64,000 nucleotides of DNA from Polynucleobacter sp. TSB-Sco08W16 (GTDB lineage Bacteria > Pseudomonadota > Gammaproteobacteria > Burkholderiales > Burkholderiaceae), in NCBI RefSeq assembly GCF_018687455.1, contig NZ_CP061291.1, forward strand, positions 1,240,001 to 1,304,000. The letters run 5' to 3'. The stretch's first letter is position 1. Every line of letters starts with the position of its first letter. Shown one piece after another: positions 8,662-16,894 of this stretch. Under the pieces are notes generated by a model. It ran no database searches and was not told where the DNA came from. It was given only the letters and a program-made list of their open reading frames with translations. A program made the position numbers and the translations under genes.

Positions 8662-9243
8662 TTACTTCTTCGGTGTTACGAAACCAATAGCAGTATCGTC
8701 AACAAACTCAACCATGACGTCATCACCAGCCTTGAATTTCTCAAGACCGAGAACAGCTTGATCAACCTTAACCTTTTGCTTCTCGCCGCTTGGCATTGTG
8801 AAAGTCACGATACGGGTTTTTTGATCGATTGTTGTAATCTTTACAGTTGCATAAATCGTATCTGTTGTCTCTTCGAATGGCTTAGCAGAACCCTTACCAG
8901 CGATCACTACAGAACGTACACCAGAAACACCCGGCTTAGCATCTTTACCAGCAGCAGTTAAGCCAATTGCAATCGCTTGTGCATGCTCAACCAAGAACAC
9001 ATCACCTTTTTTAACTTTATCCAAATCGTTTACTGATTTAGCAACGTTCATCTGCGCCAAATTACCATTAGCATCTTTCAACACAACAATGCGCTTTTTA
9101 ACATCAACAGAATCAACCGTTGCGCTCAATACAGCAACATCAGCTGCCAATGGCAACATTTTTGCAGGCAATTGTGCGAAAACGGAAGATGCACATGCAA
9201 TGCCTACCGCAACAAATAAACTAGCCAGTAAAGATTTCTTCAA
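8662..9243 (-). CDS. Exported protein with two tandem repeats of about 60 residues, unknown function
   Basis: Protein of 193 residues that I do not recognise. The start is a TTG at 9243, preceded by AGGAG at good spacing; no ATG fits. A signal peptide ends near SVFAQ. Two homologous beta-rich repeats follow. The first begins LSATVDSVDVKKRIVVLK and ends KKGDVFLVEHAQAIAIGL; the second begins YATVKITTIDQKTRIVTF and ends KAGDDVMVEFVDDTAIGF. The repeats look like a duplicated OB- or S1-like fold, which is inference only. It stands alone between a terminator and a promoter region. Confidence 0.75.
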   Translation of the reverse strand: MKKSLLASLFVAVGIACASSVFAQLPAKMLPLAADVAVLSATVDSVDVKKRIVVLKDANGNLAQMNVAKSVNDLDKVKKGDVFLVEHAQAIAIGLTAAGKDAKPGVSGVRSVVIAGKGSAKPFEETTDTIYATVKITTIDQKTRIVTFTMPSGEKQKVKVDQAVLGLEKFKAGDDVMVEFVDDTAIGFVTPKK

Positions 9244-9410
9244 GATAACTCCTAATTGAGTGAAGGATTTAGATGGGCCCCAACAGGAGCCTCTGATTCA
9301 TTGTAAACATGGATTGAGCTTGTCTTGTGTGGTTTCAAACGATAACCCTTCACGCTACTCATATTTGGTAAATTAACCCTAGATAACCCACTCATAAACC
9401 TCTTAATCCA

Positions 9411-9857
9411 TTGAATTCCCTAGAAATCTTCATCAAACCTTGGACTCAAGCCTCCCAAGAGGCTTTTCGCATTCGCAAAGCAGTATTTATTGACGAGCAA
9501 GGGGTACCTGAAGAAATGGAGCTAGACGAGTTTGATGCTGCGGCACACCATGTGCTCGCCCTCCTAGGAAGCCAGTGCGTAGGGACTGCCAGGCTAGTGG
9601 ATTCGGGACTGCAGTCTTTCCAAATTGGCCGCATGGCGGTATTGGCTAGTTTCCGAGGGCAAGGCATTGGCTTGGAGATCTTAAAAGCCTTGATTGATCG
9701 AGCAAAGTCTCTAGGTTCGAGCACCCTTACCTTGCACGCCCAAGTATCTGCCATCCCCTTTTATGAAAAGCTAGGCTTTCTTGCTCAGGGGCCTATGTAT
9801 GAAGAAGCAGGTATCCCCCATCGTAATATGATGCTCATATTGCCTAAATCAATTTAA
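9411..9857 (+). CDS. GNAT family N-acetyltransferase
   Basis: Acetyl-CoA-dependent N-acetyltransferase of 148 residues. The conserved N-terminus of this subgroup (IRKAVFIDEQGVPEEME) is followed by the acetyl-CoA loop IGRMAVLASFRGQGIG and a C-terminal FYEKLGF motif. The only reasonable start is TTG at 9411, because an in-frame stop lies at 9384 and the next ATG would remove the first strand. The thioesterase gene follows 6 bp after the stop. The acceptor substrate is unknown. Confidence 0.85.
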   Translation: MNSLEIFIKPWTQASQEAFRIRKAVFIDEQGVPEEMELDEFDAAAHHVLALLGSQCVGTARLVDSGLQSFQIGRMAVLASFRGQGIGLEILKALIDRAKSLGSSTLTLHAQVSAIPFYEKLGFLAQGPMYEEAGIPHRNMMLILPKSI

Positions 9858-9863
9858 CTCTTT

Positions 9864-10298
9864 ATGACCGCCCTTTCTACATCCAGCGCCTTACCCTTCA
9901 TTTATGTTCATCGGGTTTGTTACTCCGATACAGATGCTGCTGGCTTCGTATATCACGGCCGTTATCTAGAAATTTTTGAGCGTAGCCGTGCAGAGTGGTT
10001 GGCGCAATACAACCTGAGCCCTACCAAGCTGATGAATGACCACAATATTGTGATGCCTGTGCGCGAACTGACGATGAACTTTTATAAGCCAGGTCGCCTT
10101 GATGACATTCTCTATATTGACCAAGTCATTGAACACCGTGGTCGCACACAGGTTTCAGTAAAACAAAATGCACAGAGAAAGCTGCCGGATAGCGAAGAAT
10201 TGCAAGTCATTGCTAGCGCTACTTTGCATATTGTTTGTGTAGACACAACTACTCTGAAACCAAAGGCCTGGCCTGATTGGTTTTTCCCCAATCAGTAA
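9864..10298 (+). CDS. YbgC-type acyl-CoA thioesterase (hotdog fold)
   Basis: Protein of 144 residues of the 4-hydroxybenzoyl-CoA thioesterase/YbgC family, which hydrolyses short acyl-CoA thioesters in the cytosol. The active-site segment YSDTDAAGFVYHGRYLEIFE carries the catalytic Asp and the family's typical DxDxxGxVyH pattern. Strand MPVRELTMNFYKPGRLDD follows. It sits between a GNAT gene and a thiol dioxygenase gene, all closely spaced. No tol-pal genes are nearby, so the cell-envelope role of E. coli YbgC should not be assumed. Confidence 0.85.
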   Translation: MTALSTSSALPFIYVHRVCYSDTDAAGFVYHGRYLEIFERSRAEWLAQYNLSPTKLMNDHNIVMPVRELTMNFYKPGRLDDILYIDQVIEHRGRTQVSVKQNAQRKLPDSEELQVIASATLHIVCVDTTTLKPKAWPDWFFPNQ

Positions 10299-10318
10299 TG
10301 TGAGTACTGGAGTGCGAT

Positions 10319-10909
10319 ATGTCTGATGGAAAATTATTAACCTTCGTCAAAGAGCTGAGTTTGCTCTTGGAGCAAAAGCCGAATGAAGAAATTGTATTCA
10401 CTAAAGGCAAAAAACTTTTAGAGAATCTGATTGCAGTTGATGATTGGTTGCCCGTTGAATTCACCAAACCACACCCACAGTATTACCAGCAATATTTACT
10501 CTATGCCGATCCCTTGGATCGCTTCTCCATTGTGAGCTTTGTGTGGGGTCCAGGTCAAAAAACACCTGTGCACAATCACACGGTTTGGGGTATGGTTGGT
10601 CAATTGCGTGGCGAAGAAAAAGGGACGCCTTACTATCGCCAAGAAGAAGGTGGCTTTAAAGCTGGCGAGACCAGCATCTCTCCTCCAGGCCATGTTGACA
10701 CCGTTTCACCCAATACCCACGATATTCACATTGTCGAAAACAATCTTCAGGATCAAACATCCATCAGCATTCATGTATATGGAGGGAATATCGGGCGAAT
10801 CCATCGCTCCGTATTTGACCCAATCACTGGTGCCGAGAAATCGTTTGTATCCGGTTATGCCAATACAGTCGTGCCCAACCTGTGGAATCCAGCCCAAATA
10901 GGTAAATGA
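10319..10909 (+). CDS. Cysteine dioxygenase-family (cupin) thiol dioxygenase
   Basis: Cytosolic non-heme iron cupin of 196 residues. The first cupin motif GPGQKTPVHNHTVWGMVG carries the two metal-binding histidines (HNH); the third is in the ISIHVYGGNIGR strand. Such enzymes oxidise cysteine or 3-mercaptopropionate to sulfinates; bacterial members of this length are often 3-mercaptopropionate or cysteine dioxygenases. Which thiol is used cannot be decided. It lies 20 bp after the thioesterase gene, and a multidomain rhodanese gene lies 6 kb downstream, so a sulfur-metabolism link is possible. Confidence 0.82.
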   Translation: MSDGKLLTFVKELSLLLEQKPNEEIVFTKGKKLLENLIAVDDWLPVEFTKPHPQYYQQYLLYADPLDRFSIVSFVWGPGQKTPVHNHTVWGMVGQLRGEEKGTPYYRQEEGGFKAGETSISPPGHVDTVSPNTHDIHIVENNLQDQTSISIHVYGGNIGRIHRSVFDPITGAEKSFVSGYANTVVPNLWNPAQIGK

Positions 10910-11012
10910 CTTAAAATAGGGCCTCTTACTGCAAACGCTCTAGCGTGGCAGCTCACCCCATTGACCGGGATAGTCGTTTAATTGAATACGGGTCAATACA
11001 TTATTGGCCCCT

Positions 11013-12299
11013 ATGTTATTTACAGATCTTGGTTTATCAGAACCCATTCTTCGCGCTATTGCTGAAGAAGGCTACACCAGCCCCACCCCCATTCAAGCAA
11101 AATCGATTCCTGCCGTTTTAAAAGGCGGGGATCTTTTAGCAGCAGCGCAAACTGGTACTGGCAAAACTGCTGGTTTTACCTTGCCAATTCTGCAGCGCCT
11201 GAGCACAACTCCCAAAGCTGGTGGCAAAAGAGTGTTGCGTGTATTGATTTTGACTCCTACTCGCGAATTGGCTGCTCAAGTTCAAGAGTCTGTTGTGACT
11301 TACGGCAAATACACTGGCTTAAAGTCAACCGTCATCTTTGGTGGCGTTGGTGCCAATCCACAGATCAAGGCAATTGCTGGTGGCCTAGATATTTTGGTTG
11401 CAACACCAGGTCGCTTGCTAGATTTAATGTCACAAAATTGTGTATCACTCAACGATATTGAAATTCTCGTATTGGATGAAGCCGATCGCATGTTGGATAT
11501 GGGATTCTTACGCGATATTAAAAAGATTTTGGCGGCACTGCCTAAGAAACGTCAGAACCTTTTGTTCTCTGCAACCTTCTCTACGGAGATCAAGCAGCTG
11601 GCAGATGACTTATTAAACTCCCCTGAACTCATTGAAGTAGCCCGCAGCAATAGTACTAACGAAGCCATTGCGCAGCTCATTCACCCGGTAGATAGAACCA
11701 AGAAGCATCCTTTATTAGCGCACCTCATCAAGGCCAATGACTGGAAGCAAGTACTGGTCTTTACCCGTACTAAGCATGGTGCCAATAAGCTCGTGACGCA
11801 GTTAGAAAAAGATGGCATCACCAGTATGGCGATTCACGGCAATAAAAGCCAAAGCGCACGCACCAAAGCCTTAGCTGACTTCAAAGCAGGCAAACTCACC
11901 GCTTTAGTGGCAACCGATATCGCCGCACGAGGAATTGATATTGACCAACTGCCCCATGTAGTGAACTATGACCTACCAAATGTGTCTGAAGATTATGTTC
12001 ACCGTATTGGTCGTACAGGTCGCGCCGGCTCGAATGGTGTTGCCGTCTCTTTAGTCTGCGTTGATGAACATCAAATGCTCAGAGATATCGAAAAACTCAT
12101 TAAGCAAAAACTGCCACAAGAGGTCATTGCTGGATTTGAACCAGATCCCAATGCAGTTGCTCAGCCGATTCAATTGCGTAGTCAGCAACACCAGCAATCT
12201 AGAAAGCCCCGGCCTAGTGGAGCTAGCGGTGGTGGTGCTCCAGCCAAAAAAACACCCGCCAAGCGCAGTAGCCCACCCAAGAGAAGCTTTAATCGTTAA
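11013..12299 (+). CDS. rhlE: DEAD-box RNA helicase, RhlE type
   Basis: ATP-dependent RNA helicase of 428 residues from the ATG at 11013 (an in-frame TTG lies 9 bp upstream). All core motifs are present: the Q motif with SPTPIQ, AQTGTGKT, PTRELAAQV, TPGR, DEAD, SAT, ATDIAARGID and HRIGRTGRAG. A basic Pro/Ser-rich tail of about 50 residues follows, as is typical for RhlE. These enzymes act in rRNA processing and mRNA decay, often at low temperature. It heads a plus-strand run with transglutaminase, tlpA and selD, though the first gap is 53 bp and co-transcription is not certain. Confidence 0.92.
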   Translation: MLFTDLGLSEPILRAIAEEGYTSPTPIQAKSIPAVLKGGDLLAAAQTGTGKTAGFTLPILQRLSTTPKAGGKRVLRVLILTPTRELAAQVQESVVTYGKYTGLKSTVIFGGVGANPQIKAIAGGLDILVATPGRLLDLMSQNCVSLNDIEILVLDEADRMLDMGFLRDIKKILAALPKKRQNLLFSATFSTEIKQLADDLLNSPELIEVARSNSTNEAIAQLIHPVDRTKKHPLLAHLIKANDWKQVLVFTRTKHGANKLVTQLEKDGITSMAIHGNKSQSARTKALADFKAGKLTALVATDIAARGIDIDQLPHVVNYDLPNVSEDYVHRIGRTGRAGSNGVAVSLVCVDEHQMLRDIEKLIKQKLPQEVIAGFEPDPNAVAQPIQLRSQQHQQSRKPRPSGASGGGAPAKKTPAKRSSPPKRSFNR

Positions 12300-12352
12300 T
12301 TGATTCGCTAAAATAAGCATTCTTGCTTTTATTACTATCCAAGAGATTTGAT

Positions 12353-13462
12353 ATGACTACGTCACGCCGCTCCGCTATGAAAACCATTGCTGGCGCTTTA
12401 GCGCTGCCAGCCTATAATCCTATCTCCGCTGTATTTGCACAGTCTGCACCCAACTGGACTACTTATGAGATCGTGACGGAGGTCAATTTAGAGTCGCCCA
12501 ATGGTGTTGCGCAAAGTTGGATCCCATTGCCATTAGTTTTAGATACGAATTATTTCCGTACTTTGGCTATCCGACCAGAAGCAAGCGATCCGAAAGCGGT
12601 CAATCAGGTTTATGTAACACCAGATAAACAAGCTCGTATGCTTTGGACCAAATGGGATGCATCAGCAACAAGTCATAGCGTTAAAGTGTCGATCTTAGTT
12701 AGCACATGTAATCGCAACTTAGAGATTGCCTCTCCTAATCCGGCATTAAAACTCTCTAAAGAAGAACAACGCTTTTGGACTCGTGGCACTAAGTACCTGC
12801 CGATTGATGGCATTGTGAAAACGAAGTCTCAAGAAGCGCTCGCTAATGTTCCTGCTAACGCTACTGATATTGAAAAAGCAAAAGCAATTTACAACTGGGT
12901 GGTTGATAACACTCATCGTGATCCAAAAACACGTGGTTGCGGCCAAGGTGATGTAAAACTCATGCTCGAAACCAATAATCTAGGTGGTAAATGCGCGGAT
13001 ATCAATGCTGTATTTGTGGCATTGGCGCGTTCAGCGGGGATCCCTGCTCGCGATGTATACGGTATCCGCATTGCTGACTCTGTTCGTGGCTATAAGAGCC
13101 TTGGCAAATCTGGTGATATTACTAAAGCACAGCATTGCCGTGCCGAGTTCTATGCCTCTGGCTATGGCTGGTTTCCAGTAGATCCTGCTGATGTGCGCAA
13201 AGTAATCCTTGAGGAAACTGGGAGTCTTGCAGTAAACGATCCCAAGGTGCTCGCGATTCGGGATTACCTCTTTGGTAATTGGGAAATGAACTGGATGGCA
13301 TACAACTATGATCATGACATTGCTCTACCTGGATCCAAGCTTGGGAGCAAAGGTGACATTCCTTTCTTAATGTACCCGCAAGCAGAAAATACTGAAGGTC
13401 GTTTTGATTCGCTAGACCCAGATAACTTTAAATACAAAATTACTAGCCGTCGCATTGGCTAA
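12353..13462 (+). CDS. Exported transglutaminase-like domain protein
   Basis: Protein of 369 residues. The N-terminus TTSRRSAMKT resembles a twin-arginine signal and is followed by a hydrophobic stretch ending near VFAQS, so Tat or Sec export is likely. A middle beta-rich domain precedes a transglutaminase-like core with the triad visible: Cys214 in GGKCADIN, His261 in QHCRAEFY and Asp277 in PVDPADV. Family members act as proteases or peptide-modifying enzymes. I used the ATG at 12353 rather than the upstream TTG because it places the Arg pair correctly. tlpA follows 22 bp downstream, consistent with one periplasmic unit. The substrate is unknown. Confidence 0.82.
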   Translation: MTTSRRSAMKTIAGALALPAYNPISAVFAQSAPNWTTYEIVTEVNLESPNGVAQSWIPLPLVLDTNYFRTLAIRPEASDPKAVNQVYVTPDKQARMLWTKWDASATSHSVKVSILVSTCNRNLEIASPNPALKLSKEEQRFWTRGTKYLPIDGIVKTKSQEALANVPANATDIEKAKAIYNWVVDNTHRDPKTRGCGQGDVKLMLETNNLGGKCADINAVFVALARSAGIPARDVYGIRIADSVRGYKSLGKSGDITKAQHCRAEFYASGYGWFPVDPADVRKVILEETGSLAVNDPKVLAIRDYLFGNWEMNWMAYNYDHDIALPGSKLGSKGDIPFLMYPQAENTEGRFDSLDPDNFKYKITSRRIG

Positions 13463-13484
13463 TAGATTACGTAGATTGATCTTG

Positions 13485-14027
13485 ATGAGCTTCACCAAGC
13501 CAGCTATAGACTTTCTTCTTGCGCTGGCTTTTTCTTTTCTCTTCTGTCTGAGTATGAATGTCCAAGCACAATGGCGTCCAGCTGCACAAGTAGGCCCAAC
13601 CCAATCTCCCCCCTTAGTCCTAAACAACTTATCGGGCAAAGCGATTGATATTGTCAGCTATAGAGGCAAAGTAGTAGTTGTGAATTTCTGGGCTAGCTGG
13701 TGTGAGCCATGCCGCGAAGAGTTTGAAGAGTTAATGCAACTACAAGAAAACTATCGATCTAAAGGGCTGGTGGTTCTCGCTGTGAATTTAGCGGAAATGA
13801 AACCTCGGATCGCACAGTTCCTCAAGGGCAATGGACTACCTGAGAATGGCATTGAGATCTTGATGGATCGCAATAGCATCACTTACAAGTCTTGGAAAGC
13901 GCGCGGTATTCCAACTACCTTTCTCATTGGCAAAACGGGCAAGATTGAGGGAGTCTGGTTTGGAGCTATTGAAAATGTCGATAGCGATGAAGTTAAAGGT
14001 AAAGTAGAAGCACTTTTACGCCAATAA
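13485..14027 (+). CDS. TlpA-like thiol:disulfide oxidoreductase
   Basis: Periplasmic thioredoxin-fold protein of 180 residues, either anchored or cleaved after the hydrophobic segment at about residues 8-25. The active site is FWASWCEPCREE, Cys73 and Cys76, and the cis-proline is in RGIPTTFLI. TlpA/ResA proteins reduce periplasmic disulfides, for example in cytochrome c maturation. The ATG at 13485 is preferred over the in-frame TTG at 13455, which overlaps the preceding gene. selD starts one base after the stop. Confidence 0.88.
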   Translation: MSFTKPAIDFLLALAFSFLFCLSMNVQAQWRPAAQVGPTQSPPLVLNNLSGKAIDIVSYRGKVVVVNFWASWCEPCREEFEELMQLQENYRSKGLVVLAVNLAEMKPRIAQFLKGNGLPENGIEILMDRNSITYKSWKARGIPTTFLIGKTGKIEGVWFGAIENVDSDEVKGKVEALLRQ

Positions 14028-14028
14028 T

Positions 14029-15099
14029 ATGAATACACAAACCACCATTCCTGAGTTGACTGAACCGCGCCTCACCTCCCTATCTCATGGTGGCGGATGT
14101 GGATGCAAAATTGCTCCAAGCGTACTTTCTGAGATCTTGAAGGATGTTCCGCAGCTACCTTTCCCAAAAGAATTACTAATCGGTATTGAAACATCGGATG
14201 ATGCCGCCGTATATCAAATCAACGAATCCCAAGCTATCGTAGCTACAACAGATTTCTTCATGCCGATCGTGGATGATCCGTTTGATTTTGGCAAGATCGC
14301 CGCAACCAATGCGATTAGCGATATTTATGCGATGGGCGGTACACCATTATTTGCACTCGCCCTAGTTGGCATGCCAATCAAAGTTCTATCCAATAAAACC
14401 ATTGCACGCATTCTTGAGGGTGGTGCTGAAGCTTGTCGTAGTGCCGGTATTCCGATTGCTGGTGGTCATACGATTGATTCGGTTGAACCCATTTATGGTC
14501 TGGTAGCGATTGGCATTGTTGAGCCCAAGCGCGTGAAGAGCAATGCTAGCGCTAAGCCAGGTGATGTTCTGATTTTGGGTAAGCCATTAGGAGTGGGTGT
14601 GATGTCAGCTGCCCTGAAAAAAGATCTCCTGGGTCCAGACGGCTATCGAGAAATGATCTCCAACACCACAAAGCTCAATTCTGCAGGGCCTGAATTAGCA
14701 AAACTCACTGGCGTGCATGCATTAACTGATGTCACTGGCTTTGGCTTAGCTGGTCACACGCTTGAGTTAGCGCGAGGCTCAAACTGCACAGCGCATATTG
14801 ACTGGAGCCAAGTCCCCCTACTCTCCAATGTGCAAGCATTAGCAGATGATGGCGTGATTACTGGCGCATCCGATCGCAACTGGTTGAGCTATGGAGATGA
14901 AGTGGGTATTCCAACAGACTTTACCTTGGCTCAACGCGCCCTATTGACTGATCCACAAACGAGTGGTGGCTTACTAGTTTCCTGTAGCCCAGATTGTGTG
15001 AAAGAAGTTCTGGATATCTTTAAACAACATCACTTCTTAGGCGCCAGAGTCATTGGTCAGATGAGCAAACGACACGGTAAGTCCTTGGTTGTTTCTTAA
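14029..15099 (+). CDS. selD: Selenide, water dikinase (selenophosphate synthetase)
   Basis: Makes selenophosphate from selenide and ATP in the cytosol. It has 356 residues. The N-terminal catalytic motif GGGCGCKIAP has Cys24 at the Sec/Cys position and Lys27. ATP-binding segments ETSDDAAVYQI, ATTDFFMPIVDDPFDFG and AGGHTIDSVEP are intact. It begins one base after tlpA stops, so coupled translation is likely. No selA, selB or mnmH is in the window, and the formate dehydrogenase here carries Cys rather than Sec. Its product may therefore serve tRNA 2-selenouridine or selenoproteins encoded elsewhere. Confidence 0.95.
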   Translation: MNTQTTIPELTEPRLTSLSHGGGCGCKIAPSVLSEILKDVPQLPFPKELLIGIETSDDAAVYQINESQAIVATTDFFMPIVDDPFDFGKIAATNAISDIYAMGGTPLFALALVGMPIKVLSNKTIARILEGGAEACRSAGIPIAGGHTIDSVEPIYGLVAIGIVEPKRVKSNASAKPGDVLILGKPLGVGVMSAALKKDLLGPDGYREMISNTTKLNSAGPELAKLTGVHALTDVTGFGLAGHTLELARGSNCTAHIDWSQVPLLSNVQALADDGVITGASDRNWLSYGDEVGIPTDFTLAQRALLTDPQTSGGLLVSCSPDCVKEVLDIFKQHHFLGARVIGQMSKRHGKSLVVS

Positions 15100-15106
15100 C
15101 CAATCT

Positions 15107-15982
15107 CTACTTCAGATTAAATACGCTTGAGAAATCAAGCTGACCATAACCTGCTTTGCTATGTGCTTCGTAGAGTTGCTGCGCCAATTTACCTAGCGGA
15201 ACACTAGCTTCTAAGGCCTCCGCATTTTCTGTCGCCAAGCCCATATCCTTGAGCATGAGATCTACACCGAAACCGCCTGCATAATCCTTAGATGAAGGCA
15301 CGTTATCCATGACGCCAGGACAGGGGTTATATAGCTCCAAAGCCCAATTGCGCCCGGAACTCTTAGACATTATGTCCGAAAGAATTTTTGGGTCCATACC
15401 ATTTGCAATACCCAGACGCAGTGCCTCACAGGTGCCCAGCATCTGAATACCCAAGAGCATATTGTTACAAACCTTCACAGTCTGGCCAGCACCATTAGCG
15501 CCCGCATGGAAAATATTCTTACCCATCTTTTCTAGGAGGGGACGAATCCGCTCTACGGCAGACTGCTGACCACCGACCATAAAGGTTAGCGTTCCGGCTT
15601 GAGCACCTGCAGTACCACCCGAGACAGGTGCATCGACCATCTCAAAGCCCTTAGCTTGTGCTGCACTGGCAACCGCTTGGGCCACCTTTGGTGAAATCGT
15701 TGAGCAATCGACCAGGATGGTCTGAGGATAGGTATTGGCCAATAGGCCAGAGTCACCTAAATATAAACCTTCAACGTGTCGTGATGCTGGCAGCATGCTG
15801 ATTAATACATCCACATTCTTTGCAGCATCGTTTGCATTGGCGACGGTTTTTCCACCTTCCTTAGCAAAAGCATCTAATTGACTTTGAACTAAATCAAATC
15901 CCGTGACTTGGTAACCTGCTTTTAGCAAATTAATGGCCATTGGCAGGCCCATATTTCCTAAACCAATAAATCCGATGTTCAT
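15107..15982 (-). CDS. mmsB: 3-hydroxyisobutyrate dehydrogenase-family NAD(P)-dependent oxidoreductase
   Basis: Cytosolic beta-hydroxyacid dehydrogenase of 291 residues. The N-terminal Rossmann motif GFIGLGNMGLPMA is followed by the substrate signature DAPVSGGTAGAQAG and the catalytic lysine in GQTVKVCNNMLLG. The length and the C-terminal segment KDMGLATENAEALE match 3-hydroxyisobutyrate dehydrogenase of valine catabolism, although tartronate semialdehyde reductase is a close alternative. No other valine-pathway gene is adjacent. A small cupin gene lies 30 bp upstream on the same strand. Confidence 0.8.
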   Translation of the reverse strand: MNIGFIGLGNMGLPMAINLLKAGYQVTGFDLVQSQLDAFAKEGGKTVANANDAAKNVDVLISMLPASRHVEGLYLGDSGLLANTYPQTILVDCSTISPKVAQAVASAAQAKGFEMVDAPVSGGTAGAQAGTLTFMVGGQQSAVERIRPLLEKMGKNIFHAGANGAGQTVKVCNNMLLGIQMLGTCEALRLGIANGMDPKILSDIMSKSSGRNWALELYNPCPGVMDNVPSSKDYAGGFGVDLMLKDMGLATENAEALEASVPLGKLAQQLYEAHSKAGYGQLDFSSVFNLK

Positions 15983-16012
15983 ATTGCTCCTAATGAAGTT
16001 TTTCTAGGTGCT

Positions 16013-16282
16013 CTAGGATTTTCTAGATGCTAGATATCTAACGCCTTTGGGCCCGTAGGTCTCAGTATGCACTTGCTCATAGCCCAGCTGGAATACATCT
16101 CCCACTTCATATTGCTTAGCTGTGCCGTCAATAAGCAATTCAATGCTGCCCTCTACTACTAGCGCTTGCACTGCAAATGGATGCTGATGATCGCCTATGT
16201 GACCGTCAGGCACTTGACTCACTTCGACAGGCTCTGGATATCCTGCTGCTTTTAGCGTCTGCAGAAACTCATCTTTCTTCAT
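16013..16282 (-). CDS. Small cupin domain protein
   Basis: Single-domain cupin of 89 residues. The first motif is GDHQHPFAVQALVVEGSIELLIDG and the second GDVFQLGYEQVHTETYG; both contribute histidines likely to bind a metal. The function is unknown: such small cupins range from metal-dependent enzymes to sugar-binding modules. It probably forms a two-gene unit with the dehydrogenase downstream. The terminator of the preceding small gene lies directly upstream, so its own promoter must be very close to the start or overlap that hairpin. Confidence 0.78.
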   Translation of the reverse strand: MKKDEFLQTLKAAGYPEPVEVSQVPDGHIGDHQHPFAVQALVVEGSIELLIDGTAKQYEVGDVFQLGYEQVHTETYGPKGVRYLASRKS

Positions 16283-16300
16283 CTTGTATTTCTTGAATAA

Positions 16301-16330
16301 AAAAAGCCTAGCGGGTAAGGCTAGGCTTTT
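16301..16330. terminator. Intrinsic terminator of the 62-residue protein gene
   Basis: Stem AAAAGCCTAGC / GCTAGGCTTTT with a 7-base loop and an A-run that reads as a T-run on the minus strand. It sits 19 bp after the stop of the minus-strand gene at 16349. Confidence 0.85.
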
Positions 16331-16348
16331 AGATCAATTGGGTAAGAA

Positions 16349-16537
16349 TTACTTCTTAGCTTCCATTGCTTCTTTTGTCGCGGTAATTTCTTTACGACGC
16401 TCTTTGCAAGCACCAGCAATTTCTTGCAATGCCTTACGAGCGCGAGCGGCAGATGCCTTAATACCTTTTTCAATAAACTTTTCGTTTTCGGCTTTGTATG
16501 CTTCAAAAGCAGCTAACAATGTATCGTGTTGTGACAT
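16349..16537 (-). CDS. Small basic alpha-helical protein, conserved hypothetical
   Basis: Protein of 62 residues, rich in Ala, Lys and Glu, predicted fully helical, with a KASAARARKALQEIA segment. I recall similar short proteins in Burkholderiales of unknown role; the composition suggests nucleic-acid or nucleoid contact, which is inference. A strong Shine-Dalgarno sequence (GGGAG) precedes the ATG. It has its own terminator, so it is a monocistronic unit, which supports a real, probably well-expressed gene. Confidence 0.72.
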   Translation of the reverse strand: MSQHDTLLAAFEAYKAENEKFIEKGIKASAARARKALQEIAGACKERRKEITATKEAMEAKK

Positions 16538-16894
16538 CGTGTCTCCCAGTAATCAAATAAATATTCGTTTTAACAACGAAGTCAGTATATCCCTATAAAA
16601 ACTATAAAAAATGCAGGTTTTGATCAGGGATAACTCTTAGAATCAGGCCTACGCAGGGGGAACAGAGATCCTGGTAATCAGGGCCGTCATCACCCGAAAT
16701 ACGATAAAAAACCCACTTTTAGGGCATTCTGAGCAATATATTGTCAAAACCCAGCTTAAAACCACCCTATTACGGCTTCAGGCCCTCTGAAAAAACTGTT
16801 TCTGGTGCAGTTGCAGCAAAATAGAGCCATCCAGAAACGGGGGTCAGACAAGCCCCCCTATCATTTACGTCTACTAAGTCCTTACATCACTCGC
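16538..16894. other. Non-coding gap of 357 bp with possible structured leader
   Basis: No convincing gene is seen here. The left end should hold the promoter of the 62-residue protein (TATACT on the minus strand near 16580-16590). Near the right end, GTTTCTGG at 16798-16805 pairs with CCAGAAAC at 16831-16838, followed by a GGGGG...CCCCC hairpin at 16839-16858. Both lie in the leader of the rhodanese gene. The hairpin lacks a T-run, so it is not a clear terminator. Confidence 0.4.
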
